A DNA stretch of 64,000 nucleotides from Bartonella grahamii ATCC 700132 (GTDB lineage Bacteria; Pseudomonadota; Alphaproteobacteria; Rhizobiales; Rhizobiaceae). The notes beneath the pieces are model-generated. The model worked only from the letters and a program-made list of their open reading frames with translations, searched no databases and was not told where the DNA came from. Location of the stretch: the NCBI RefSeq assembly GCF_000518085.1, contig NZ_JACX01000001.1:265723-329722 (forward strand), read 5' to 3'. Made by a program: the position numbers and the translations under genes. Positions 9,436 through 18,189 of the stretch are shown here, piece by piece; position 1 is the stretch's first letter, and each line of letters opens with the position of its first letter.

Positions 9436-11865
9436 ATGAAAAATAAAAACATCAAAGGCTTTGCAATGAAGCTTTTGTGTGTGCGCATTTTGATGTGGGG
9501 AATCCTTTCATTTGAACGGATGTGGGTACGGTTGTTGCCATTTTTCCTCGTTGTTAGTCTCTTTTGTTCGTTTAGCTGGTTGGGACTTTTTGGCATTTTG
9601 GGCTATTGGTCACATTTGCTCTTACTTGGGGTTATACTTGTTTGTGCTGGGGCGAGTTTATTTTTTCTTGTTCGTTTTCGGTTTCCCACAATACGGGAAG
9701 TGAATTGCCGTCTTGAACGCGTCAATGATCTTAGACACCAGCCTTTGAATATTCAGACAGATCGTTTATGTTCTGAAAATGATGAAGATTTTAGTGCTGT
9801 TATTTGGCGTGAACATCAACGCCGAATGGCAAAACAATTATACCATTTAAAAACTGGATTTATCTCTCTTAATAGTGCGGATTATGATCCTTTGGCTTTG
9901 AGGGCTTTGTGTGTTCTTCTTTTTGTTTGCGCTTTTAGTTTTTCTTTTGGTTCACAAGGGGGGCGTTTGGCTGATGCCTTTGATTTTCGCCCTGTTGTTG
10001 ATGAAAAATTCATGCGGATTGATGCTTGGGTAACACCACCTGCTTATACCGGTGTGGCACCGATTTATTTGACAAAAGATGAGAAAACACAACTAGAAAT
10101 CCCTGAAGGGAGTAATGTTGTTGTGCGTGTTGTCAATGGGGCTGGCGTTACAGTAAAAGCAAAGTCTGTAGAAGATGGGAGGGAAGTTTCGTTTTCAGAG
10201 AAAAAGGAACAAACAGCTTTGAATGATCCAATCGCTCATTTTGAAACACATTTAAATCATTCAATGAATTTAGTTGTATCATCACGTCGTAAAAAACAGC
10301 AGTGGCATTTGCAGATAATCAAGGATACGCTTCCGACAATTCATTGGCTGGAAAAACCAGGGCGGATTTTAACGGGATCGTTAGAGTTACGATATGTGGT
10401 GGATGATGATTATGGTGTGACAAAGGCTTTTGTTGAAATAGAGCCTTTTCTTTCTCAGAATAAAAGTGCTTCCTCTCTTTATAATGCTCCGGAAATAGAG
10501 CTTCTTCTTCCGCGTGGTGGAAAGGGGAAAATGCGGATGGTGCAAGATATATCAGCGCATCCATGGGCGGGTTCGCAAGTCAAAATTACTTTGGTGGCAG
10601 AAGATGGTGCTGGGCAGAAAGGGCGTAGCAAAACTTTTGTTATGACATTACCGCAACACGTTTTTTCAAATCCTGTTGCGCGTGCGGTGAGTGAATTGCG
10701 TCGTTTATTAGCGCTTGATGCTTCTGCGAGAGAGCGTGTATTGGATATGCTTTCTGCTTTGCTTGTGCGTCCAGAAAAAGGTTTGCAAAATGTCAAGCAT
10801 TTTCTTGTTCTACAAAGTGCGTGGACAAGACTTTCTTTAGCACAAACAGAAGAGGATTTGCGTGATGTGGTGGATTATTTATGGCAAATTGCTTTGGGTA
10901 TTGAAGATAATCAGCTTGAATCCGTGCAAAAAAATTTAAAACAAGCACAAGCTGCTTTACGTGATGCATTGCGTTACGGTGCTTCAGCGGCAGAAATTGA
11001 ACGCCTTATGGCAGATTTACGTCAAGCTATGGATGAGTATATTCATGCTTTGGCTGAAAAAGCACCAGATACTCAAGTTTCTAAAAATTCTAAAAGCTCA
11101 AAAAGTCCTAATCTTTCTGAAGCTACATTACAAGAAAAGCTAAATTTAATTGAGGAAATGGCTAAAACGGGCTCTTCTTTAGCAGCTGAACAACTCTTGG
11201 CGGAAGTTGAACAGACGCTTGATCATTTGCATGTGCAAAAAGGCAATCAAAATGAGGGAGAAAAAAGCCAATCTGCACAAATGAAAGAAAAGATGGACCA
11301 GCTTGGAGATTTAATGCGTCGTCAGCAAGAAATTCTCAATGAAACACATCAGTTAGAGATGGAACAAAAACGCGGAGAAAATGTGCCGGAAACACAGAAA
11401 AAATCTTTAAAAAAACGTCAAGCTGAATTGCAGTCTGAATTATCAACATTAGAAAAAGAATTATCAGAACAAGGATTTGAAACAGGAGGCGCATTGAAAA
11501 GGGCGGAAGAAAAAATGAATTCTGCGGAAAATGCTCTTGATAATGGAAATCATCAGGTATCTATACAAAATCAGTCTGACGCTTTGGAATCTTTGAGGCA
11601 AGGTGCACAAAATGTTTTGAAAAAAATGCGCGAAACACTCAAAGAAACGGGAAATGATCAAAATGCTGATTCTGGTCCTAAAGATCCGTTAGGACGTCCA
11701 CTTTCTTCAAAAACAGGTGAAGAACAAGAAGGTGAGGCACTACCACAAAAAAGTGATCAAATGCGTACGCGGCAGATTTTGGATGAAATTCGCAAGCGTC
11801 TTGGTAAAGAGCATATTCCAGAAGAAGAAAAAAACTATCTTGAAAGATTGCTTCATTTTAATTAA
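9436..11865 (+). CDS. TIGR02302/DUF4175 family membrane protein
   Basis: A large (about 809 residues) rhizobial protein of unknown function. Two hydrophobic helices lie near residues 25-75, and a third (LCVLLFVCAFSFSFGS) near 165. A long periplasmic-looking beta-rich middle region follows, with DAWVTPPAYTGVAPIYL, which is typical of the family. The C-terminal third is a Gln/Glu/Lys-rich coiled coil ending in RTRQILDEIRKRLGK and an LERLL helix. ATG 9436 follows AAAGGGG at a suitable distance; ATG 9466 is an alternative. In rhizobia it also lies directly downstream of lysA. No enzymatic motif can be seen. Confidence 0.85.
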   Translation: MKNKNIKGFAMKLLCVRILMWGILSFERMWVRLLPFFLVVSLFCSFSWLGLFGILGYWSHLLLLGVILVCAGASLFFLVRFRFPTIREVNCRLERVNDLRHQPLNIQTDRLCSENDEDFSAVIWREHQRRMAKQLYHLKTGFISLNSADYDPLALRALCVLLFVCAFSFSFGSQGGRLADAFDFRPVVDEKFMRIDAWVTPPAYTGVAPIYLTKDEKTQLEIPEGSNVVVRVVNGAGVTVKAKSVEDGREVSFSEKKEQTALNDPIAHFETHLNHSMNLVVSSRRKKQQWHLQIIKDTLPTIHWLEKPGRILTGSLELRYVVDDDYGVTKAFVEIEPFLSQNKSASSLYNAPEIELLLPRGGKGKMRMVQDISAHPWAGSQVKITLVAEDGAGQKGRSKTFVMTLPQHVFSNPVARAVSELRRLLALDASARERVLDMLSALLVRPEKGLQNVKHFLVLQSAWTRLSLAQTEEDLRDVVDYLWQIALGIEDNQLESVQKNLKQAQAALRDALRYGASAAEIERLMADLRQAMDEYIHALAEKAPDTQVSKNSKSSKSPNLSEATLQEKLNLIEEMAKTGSSLAAEQLLAEVEQTLDHLHVQKGNQNEGEKSQSAQMKEKMDQLGDLMRRQQEILNETHQLEMEQKRGENVPETQKKSLKKRQAELQSELSTLEKELSEQGFETGGALKRAEEKMNSAENALDNGNHQVSIQNQSDALESLRQGAQNVLKKMRETLKETGNDQNADSGPKDPLGRPLSSKTGEEQEGEALPQKSDQMRTRQILDEIRKRLGKEHIPEEEKNYLERLLHFN

Positions 11866-12087
11866 CCAGTGTTGGCTTTTTTCTTAATTGATGTCAGAAA
11901 CAGTGTATGAAGAACCTCTATGGGGTTCATCTCCAAGAAAATGATTAAAGCGCTTGTAACGCAATAATCATCCTTTTGTGCTGATTTTTTAATCATTTAA
12001 GTTTAAAATATGAAATATTGAAATGTTCGCTGTTGCGGAAAAAGAGCAGAAGTCCATATAAGTTTGGTATATGAAAATCTGTAATGT

Positions 12088-12858
12088 TTGAAATTTGTTT
12101 CTACATGGTATGTTGAGTTGGATATCGTTACGCTGAAAGATTTTTATGCTTCTGCACTTGGGCTGCGTGTGCAAAAGACGCTGTGTGACCAATTGAATTT
12201 ATGGTGGCCTGATCTTACAGATAAACGGATTATGGGGTTGGGTTATGCACTTCCTTATCTTTCTACATTGCGTGAACGTGCCCAACAATGTTTTGCTTTT
12301 ATGCCAGCTTCCCAGGGTGCTTCGCCTTGGCCTTGTGCTGAGCAAGTTGCTACAGCGCTTGTTTTTGAAGAAGATTTGCCGCTTCCTGATGCGTCAGTTG
12401 ATTGTATTTTATTGGTACATGCATTAGAATATACAGAAAATTCATTTGAAACGTTGAATGAAATATGGCGTGTTTTAGCACCCAATGGCCACTTGATCGT
12501 TATTGTACCTAATCGCTCTGGCTTTTGGGCGCGCAATATTACTACGCCCTTTGGTTATGGCGAGCCTTATAGTCGGCAACAAATTACTCGTTTGTTCGAA
12601 AAAACAAATTTTGTTTCTGGGCCAATACAAGAAATTGTACATTATATGCCTTCTACGGGTTATGTTTCGCGGTTGTTCTCATTTTTTTATGAGCCATTTG
12701 TACGCTATCTTTTGCCTTATTTTGGGGGACTCTTAATGTGTCAGGCACAAAAACGTGTTTATCAGGGTTTGCTGGTACAGCGTCGTCAATCGCGACGTGT
12801 TTTTATTCCTGCTTTATCACCACAAGTGCGAAATATTTTAATTTATAAAGATAATTAA
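12088..12858 (+). CDS. Class I SAM-dependent methyltransferase
   Basis: A 256-residue methyltransferase (Methyltransf_11 type) of unknown substrate. The rhizobial family features are the N-terminal DIVTLKDFYASALG, then LGYALPYL, and AFMPASQGASPWP. The acidic DASVDCILLVHALEY motif follows, then EIWRVLAPNGHLIVIVPNRSGFWA, which is the post-motif-II and motif-III region. The classical glycine-rich motif I is weak, as in its relatives. The start is uncertain: TTG 12088 is the only upstream codon in frame and the protein may begin nearer DIVTLKDF (about 12121). The 222 bases upstream show no other gene. Confidence 0.78.
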   Translation: MKFVSTWYVELDIVTLKDFYASALGLRVQKTLCDQLNLWWPDLTDKRIMGLGYALPYLSTLRERAQQCFAFMPASQGASPWPCAEQVATALVFEEDLPLPDASVDCILLVHALEYTENSFETLNEIWRVLAPNGHLIVIVPNRSGFWARNITTPFGYGEPYSRQQITRLFEKTNFVSGPIQEIVHYMPSTGYVSRLFSFFYEPFVRYLLPYFGGLLMCQAQKRVYQGLLVQRRQSRRVFIPALSPQVRNILIYKDN

Positions 12859-13002
12859 TCATTTTGCCATTGGCATAAGAACCGCAAATATAGAAGGATT
12901 TTCTTATTTCAATTTTTGCACATTATATGTGAAGGTTTTTTTCATCTCGTTTTTGTTTTCATTTAAGATATTAAAATTATTTTTGAAACAGTGAATCTCG
13001 AA

Positions 13003-13683
13003 TTAAAGATTTAAACGATAACCATTTTGATCTGTCATGAGAATTTGTGCATTGGAGGGATCTTTTTCGATTTTTTGTCGCAAACGATAGATATGGGTTT
13101 CTAAAGTATGGGTGACAATATTTTCATTATAACCCCAAACTTGTTCTAACAATGTTTCACGGCTGACAATTTTATCATTGGCATAATAGAGACATTTAAG
13201 AATTGCTGCTTCTTTTTCTGTGAGACAGATTTTATTGTCGCATTGATCAAGAAGAAGTTTTTGTTTCAGTTTAAAAGTATAGGGGCCAATATGAAAGGTT
13301 GTGTCTTCATTTTGTTCATATTGACGCAACTGTGCTCGAATTCTCGCTAATAACACAGCAAAGCGAAAAGGTTTTGTCACATAATCATTGGCGCCTGTTT
13401 CAAGATCTAAAATATTATCGCAGTCTGTATCATGATTTGTTATCATGATAATGGGGGCACGAAATCCTTGGGTGCGTAATTGTTTCACGGCTTTGAAACC
13501 ATCAAGATCAGGAAGTTCAAGTCCCAAAATAGCGAGATCAATATTTTCTTCTTGGATTATTTTCATTCCCTCTTCTGCTGTTTTTGCTTGGAAAATTTCA
13601 AACTCTTGATGCATTTGCAATTGTTCTACTAAAATGGGGCGTAGATCATTGTCTTCAACAATTAAAAGAGTATAGTGGTTCAT
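13003..13683 (-). CDS. OmpR-type response regulator lacking the phosphoacceptor Asp
   Basis: A 226-residue regulator: receiver domain (residues 1-120) plus winged-helix DNA-binding domain (about 130-226, [28 protein letters not shown]). It resembles the alphaproteobacterial CenR/OtpR group, which governs cell-envelope and division genes; that assignment is moderate. The receiver keeps the acidic VED pair, the MIT Thr position and the conserved TKPFRF Lys. Where the phosphorylated Asp should be, however, it reads [13 protein letters not shown]: the codon is GGA (Gly), checked on the complement of 13501-13550. The start ATG 13683 is preceded by AAGGA; an upstream ATG at 13743 adds a non-homologous leader. 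Phosphorylation-independent action is likely but inferred. Confidence 0.87.
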   Translation of the reverse strand: MNHYTLLIVEDNDLRPILVEQLQMHQEFEIFQAKTAEEGMKIIQEENIDLAILGLELPDLDGFKAVKQLRTQGFRAPIIMITNHDTDCDNILDLETGANDYVTKPFRFAVLLARIRAQLRQYEQNEDTTFHIGPYTFKLKQKLLLDQCDNKICLTEKEAAILKCLYYANDKIVSRETLLEQVWGYNENIVTHTLETHIYRLRQKIEKDPSNAQILMTDQNGYRLNL

Positions 13684-13743
13684 GTTTTTCCTTATAGGCA
13701 TGTTGATGAACTGATTGTAGTTTCGTGAAAAATGAGATTTCAT

Positions 13744-14468
13744 GCAAGAAAAATTAAAAGAGGAAAATTAAAAAAGAGCGTTTCTAAAAAATAAACTTTT
13801 ATAATTTCTATGGTTGCTTGCCGAAAAGAAGGTATTTCCGTCTGCAGAGTATTTTACGTATTGGTTGGAAGCGTTTGTTTATGCTCTAGAACGTGTTTTA
13901 GCCATTGAGTGTCATCATCTTTACGCTTATGGAGAAATAAAGCCGGCACTATCATACACTTTGCCAGCTCGTGGGTGTTGCGGATAGTCCTTGGCACTTG
14001 AGACTCTTCATAAGAGGAATTTTTAGTCCTTTCTTTCACGTTTTTTATCCATACGGGACTTTTCCTGCTTGTAATGTGCAAGAAAATAGCTTTTGATTGA
14101 TTTAATATAAACAGGTTGGGAATGAGAGAATCCTGCGGTATGAGGGGCTCTCATCCAACATGTAAAACAATGAACACTCAATATGATGCGTTTTTTAAGC
14201 GTGAAGATAACTGTGCAACACCTAACACATATGCACTGTTTAGGAGAATTTCACGGTCATTTTTATTGTTTTTTATCCACGTTCAGTTTTGTTTTTTCGT
14301 TGCATTTGTGTGCGAGGGGTTTTTGTGTGTGATGTTCGTGGTGTTGCTTATTATAAGCGTTGAGTAAGCTTTGCATTTAGCAATGCCGAAAAGATGCATC
14401 ATAAAGAGATTTTTTGTGCAATGCTATGAAGCATTTTTTATATGAGTTAATGAATAAAAATTATTGTT
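13744..14468. other. Intergenic region with a family A repeat
   Basis: No gene is supported. The left part is the regulator's upstream region. A family A copy occupies about 13862-14200. The open frames at 13854-14081 (minus) and 14116-14367 (plus) lie in or next to it and have no recognisable product. Confidence 0.5.
13862..14200 (+). repeat. Dispersed repeat family A, copy 3
   Basis: Landmarks shared with the copies at 1352, 36395 and 58500 are: CATCTTTACGCTTATG; GGCACTTGAGACTCTTCATAAGAGG; TTTTTATCCATACGGG; GCTTGTAATGTGCAAG; TTTGATTGATTTAATATAAACAGG; GGGAATGAGAGAATCCTGCGG; and a CATCCAACATGTAAAACAATG end. Confidence 0.6.
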
Positions 14469-14903
14469 TTAAGATACAAGCATTTCCCTCTTAAGGTTCC
14501 CCATCAAACAAACTTCTTTCCATTCATCTTCTGTCACAGGTTGCACTGATAAGCGGCTGGCTTTAACCAGTACCATATTTGCTAGTTTGGGATTGGCTTT
14601 AATTTGTTTTAATGAAACAGGTGTTGGCATGTCACAAAGTGCACGGATATCCACACATTCCCAGCGTGGATCAGAGCTTGTAGAATCAGGGTGTGCTTCA
14701 GCACATATTTCTACAATGCCTACAATTTCTAAACCTTTATTTGAGTGATAAAAAAAACCTTTATCGCCATATTTCATGGCGCGCATATTATTACGGGCTT
14801 GATAATTGCGTACACCATCCCATTGTTCGCCATCAGCTCCTTTTTTCTTTTGCATCTCCCATGACCATTTATGGGGTTCAGATTTAAAAAGCCAATAAGC
14901 CAT
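14469..14903 (-). CDS. EVE-domain protein
   Basis: A 144-residue single-domain EVE protein, a PUA-like fold thought to bind modified bases in nucleic acids. It has the family start MAYWLFKSEP, WDGVRNYQARNNMRAM, the FFYHSNKGLEIVGIVEI core and the DPRWECVDIRAL segment. It is full length. In rhizobia it lies next to a YciI-like gene and gpsA beside tsaD; here those are absent and 610 bases of repeat sequence separate it from tsaD. The biological role is unknown. Confidence 0.87.
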   Translation of the reverse strand: MAYWLFKSEPHKWSWEMQKKKGADGEQWDGVRNYQARNNMRAMKYGDKGFFYHSNKGLEIVGIVEICAEAHPDSTSSDPRWECVDIRALCDMPTPVSLKQIKANPKLANMVLVKASRLSVQPVTEDEWKEVCLMGNLKREMLVS

Positions 14904-15513
14904 GAGTTCTCCTTTTTCATAGACTGTTATGCATTCATCATATGCATTTTTATAAGCATCTTTGTAACACCATCAACGATGATTTTTAAAATGGGGTAAA
15001 GAATGGGCATTATCTGTTTTTTCTTGTTTCAAAATAACGTGTAGCAGAGAAACGCGATTCATTGATATTTCATGTTGTATAAGGGTATTTTGCTCTTTGC
15101 TTATCTTTTCAGCTATGGTTTGAAATGCGGTCACTATAAGAGTTTGTTGGAGAAAATTAAGAAAATTGATTCTAAAAAGTTTCAAGATTACAACGGCAAT
15201 GAAACAAATAGATGATCAAAGATGATGAAGTCAAAGAATGGCTTTCATATCTATACTTCGTGGGAGAGAATAGATCTTATTATGCCGTAAAATACCGTCA
15301 TTTGAAGTGTAATGATATAAGGCAGTTTTTTGAAACATGAAATTTTTAGAATGTGTGGTGCATATTTAGGTTTGCGTGTCGAGCTTTGGGTTAAGTGAAT
15401 TGTGTGAGTGGGAAGCAGGTGGAATTCGCTCGATAGGGAATTCGGACTATCTACAGACCGGATTGAGTAGAAATCTTCGTTCTTTAAGATGTGTGTGGGG
15501 GGCGTCAGTTTTA
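14904..15513. other. Eroded stretch between EVE gene and tsaD
   Basis: It contains a minus-strand open frame at 14973-15185 of about 70 codons with no similarity that I recognise, and a family B repeat at about 15276-15515. In relatives this position holds yciI-like and gpsA genes; I see no readable remnant of either. Confidence 0.45.
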
Positions 15514-15515
15514 TT
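15276..15515 (+). repeat. Dispersed repeat family B, copy 2
   Basis: It runs from TTATGCCGTAAAATACCG to GAAATCTTCGTTCTTTAAGA followed by TGTGTGTGGGG. The 5' and 3' landmarks match the copies at 20668, 36072 and 57648. Its 3' edge lies at the end of tsaD (stop at 15514). Confidence 0.55.
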
Positions 15516-16608
15516 ATGCTTTTGTTCCACGGCGTCCCATCCCGATCAAGGGCGTGGCTTTTTCATCTAATGGCCAGCGTGAGCGGGGTGCAATGTCAAG
15601 AGAGCTTGTTTCTCCTCGTGCGAGTTTTTGTGCACCGGCAAAAGCAATCATTGCAGCATTATCGGTACACAAGGAAAGAGGAGGGGCTATAAATTCAAAA
15701 CCATGTTGATAGGCAAGTTCTTGCAACGTAGAACGAATGGCTTGGTTTGCGGCAACACCGCCTGCGACAACCAAAGCAGGAGAACGCTTTCCTTGATCAT
15801 GAGAGAGAGGATATTGGTGGGTAAAGTGTTGTAGGGCTAGATGAATACGATCATGTACTGTATCGGTCACGGCGGCTTGAAAACTTGCGGCAATGTCAGC
15901 AATATCATTTTCTGTAAGAGGAGCTATGGCTGTTGCGGCTTGTCGAACAGCAGTTTTGAGTCCTGAAAAAGAAAAATCTAACCGTTTTTCACCTTTTAAA
16001 GGGCGTGGAAGGGGGATGCGATTTTTATCACCAAATAAAGCTGCTTTTTCAAGTGCTGGTCCACCAGGATAAGGAAGACCTAAAAGTTTTGCAGTTTTAT
16101 CAAAGGCTTCTCCTAATGCATCATCAATGGTGGTTCCTAAACGTTGGTAGTTACCTACTCCATGAACAATGATTGTTTGTGTATGACCCCCTGAAACTAA
16201 AAGTAATAAATAAGGAAAGCTGACGTTGTGCGTTAACACAGCTGTTAAAGCGTGTCCCTCTAAGTGATTTACCGCAATAAATGGTTTGCCAGTGGCAAGA
16301 GAGAGTGCTTTTGCGCTCATAACGCCTACCAATAATCCTCCTATCAAGCCTGGTCCACTGGTGGCTGCAATGCCATCAATATCTTTTAATTTTGTGTTTG
16401 CTTCTGTTAGTGCTTGCAGAATTAAATGATCAAGAACTTCAACATGGGCACGAGCAGCAATTTCAGGAACAACACCGCCGTAAGGTGCATGGTGATCAAT
16501 TTGGCTCCAAACAACATTGGAAAGAATTCGGCTGTTTGATTCATTGTTATATTCAATGACAGCCGCTGCCGTTTCATCACAACTTGTTTCTATTCCCAGC
16601 AGACGCAT
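15514..16608 (-). CDS. tsaD: tRNA threonylcarbamoyladenosine synthase subunit TsaD
   Basis: With TsaB and TsaE it transfers the threonylcarbamoyl group to A37 of ANN-decoding tRNAs. Seen are [15 protein letters not shown] at the N-terminus, the metal-binding HLEGHALTA (HxxxH near residue 115), [10 protein letters not shown], and the ASKH-fold [14 protein letters not shown] with the late Asp in [13 protein letters not shown]. The 364 residues are normal. ATG 16608 was chosen; the codon nine bases upstream is a TTG. In rhizobia the divergent neighbour is hemC, which is missing here. Confidence 0.94.
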   Translation of the reverse strand: MRLLGIETSCDETAAAVIEYNNESNSRILSNVVWSQIDHHAPYGGVVPEIAARAHVEVLDHLILQALTEANTKLKDIDGIAATSGPGLIGGLLVGVMSAKALSLATGKPFIAVNHLEGHALTAVLTHNVSFPYLLLLVSGGHTQTIIVHGVGNYQRLGTTIDDALGEAFDKTAKLLGLPYPGGPALEKAALFGDKNRIPLPRPLKGEKRLDFSFSGLKTAVRQAATAIAPLTENDIADIAASFQAAVTDTVHDRIHLALQHFTHQYPLSHDQGKRSPALVVAGGVAANQAIRSTLQELAYQHGFEFIAPPLSLCTDNAAMIAFAGAQKLARGETSSLDIAPRSRWPLDEKATPLIGMGRRGTKA

Positions 16609-16993
16609 TTTAAACAAAACCTTATATTGAAGCTTCTTTCCTGCGTGCGTACCATGAACAGAAAAAGATGCAAAGTATTTCTCTTAGAATTGATTTTTCT
16701 ATGAAAAAATATGTGTTTTGGCATTTTCTTTGAATTTCATGATATTGTTGATTTAAAAATAAAGCTGTATTTTTGAGTATAAAATGCAAATGTGTTTTTT
16801 AAAACTTGTCTATTAAAGTCTATAATTGTAAATATTATTGAGCAAAATGATATTTGGAAAATTTCTATAAAGTTATACTCTTTATAAAAAGAATGTAAAA
16901 CAAACGAAGATATCTGAGAAAAGCTTCATTTTTAAAACTTTTTTCATTTTATTATTTTATCATTAAAAAAAGTGTGCACAAAAAGTGACAGAG
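16609..16993. other. Divergent intergenic region where hemC/hemD would be expected
   Basis: About 385 bases of very AT-rich sequence between the divergent tsaD and mitofilin-like genes. I see no residual coding similarity to porphobilinogen deaminase or uroporphyrinogen-III synthase. It presumably holds two divergent promoters, but no clear -35/-10 pair can be chosen. Confidence 0.5.
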
Positions 16994-18178
16994 ATGGTCG
17001 ATTCTTCAAAACCAAAAGTTAAAACACATTATGCTGGTACGCGCCGTAAGAAACCAGTTATTGAACATGAAGCTGTTCCCCATGATTCAGAGGAAAAAAT
17101 CCACAATTCTGTAGAGTCTCATGCGCGAGAAAAACAGAATATGCAAGGTCAGGATAAAAGTAGCTCTCGTACAACTTGGCTTTTCTTGTCCCTTTCTGGG
17201 ATTTTGGGGGGATTCATTGCTTTGGGAATTTTTATGGGGCTTCAATGGGCTGGTCTTTTTCCTTCTTCTTTTGTGGAAAATTCTGCTGGAGGGGAAAAAG
17301 CTTTGCAGATTGCTGAAGCCGCAAAAAATCAAGGTGAAGACACAAAGGAACAATTGAGACGGGTGTTTCAAGAAATCGATGCGTTAAAAACAGAGTTTTC
17401 TTCTTTTTCATCACAACAGTTTAAAACAACGAAAAACGATGAACTATCGAAAGAAGAAATCAAAAAAGCTTTTGCGATTTTAGAGGAAAAAGTAAAAGCT
17501 CTTGAAGAAACTGTACAAACTTTTGTTAGAGAGTCGAAAGAGATAGAGACGGCTTTGTCTGTTGGGCAGAGCAATGCAAATGATCTTGCTGCATTAAAAC
17601 AACAGTTAGAAGCTATACAGGAAGAAACTGCTGTTAAAAATAGTGAGAAAAGAGAAATAGATACCGCACTCTTTACAGCAATTAGTTCATTAAAAAATGC
17701 TATAGAGCGTGGTGGATCTTATAATAATGAATTAAAGCTGTTACAGCAATTATCGCCTTCAATTGATGGACTTGATGTGTTGCAAAAAACAGCTACTGTG
17801 GGTCTTCCAAGTTCAGCACAACTTTCTGTTGATTTTTCTCATGTTGCCGATGCAATTGTTGGTACGCAAAATATTGTTGCGTCAGATGCTGGTTTTTTTG
17901 ACCGAATTTTAGCGTGGATAAAAGGGCTTATTGTTTCGCGACCGATTGGCAATGTTGAAGGGACGACGCTGGGGGCTATTGCGGCACGCATGGAAGTTGC
18001 TATTCAAGCTGGTGATTACGAAAAGGCTTTGAGCGAATGGCAATCATTGCCACAAAGTGCAAAAGATGTTTCAATGGATTTTGTTAAGCAGCTTGAAAGA
18101 CATATTGCTATTCAACAGTTGTTGCAGCAATTGTTATTGTCTGTGCAACAAGGATCTTTTAAGGCAACAAAGATGTAA
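16994..18178 (+). CDS. Mitofilin-like (COG4223) inner-membrane protein
   Basis: A 394-residue single-pass membrane protein. It has a charged cytoplasmic N-terminus, one helix (TTWLFLSLSGILGGFIALGI, near residues 57-76) and a long periplasmic coiled coil (residues about 110-230, rich in Glu, Lys and Gln). The C-terminal helical domain contains the family-type RIEVAIQAGDYEKAL-like sequence, here ARMEVAIQAGDYEKALSEW. The rhizobial family is annotated as mitofilin-related and is encoded before hemY after hemC-hemD. The function is unproven; a role in envelope organisation is plausible. ATG 16994 is preferred, with GTG 16985 possible. HemY follows 11 bases on. Confidence 0.82.
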   Translation: MVDSSKPKVKTHYAGTRRKKPVIEHEAVPHDSEEKIHNSVESHAREKQNMQGQDKSSSRTTWLFLSLSGILGGFIALGIFMGLQWAGLFPSSFVENSAGGEKALQIAEAAKNQGEDTKEQLRRVFQEIDALKTEFSSFSSQQFKTTKNDELSKEEIKKAFAILEEKVKALEETVQTFVRESKEIETALSVGQSNANDLAALKQQLEAIQEETAVKNSEKREIDTALFTAISSLKNAIERGGSYNNELKLLQQLSPSIDGLDVLQKTATVGLPSSAQLSVDFSHVADAIVGTQNIVASDAGFFDRILAWIKGLIVSRPIGNVEGTTLGAIAARMEVAIQAGDYEKALSEWQSLPQSAKDVSMDFVKQLERHIAIQQLLQQLLLSVQQGSFKATKM

Positions 18179-18189
18179 ATAGGCCCAAG

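Noticed and set aside
14116..14367. 83-codon open frame with a hydrophobic C-terminus
   Set aside because: Its first half is the 3' end of a family A repeat and its hydrophobic end is T-rich sequence read by chance; no similarity recognised.
14973..15185. 70-codon minus-strand frame between the EVE gene and tsaD
   Set aside because: No recognisable family and no clear ribosome binding site; it could be a remnant, but nothing supports a gene.
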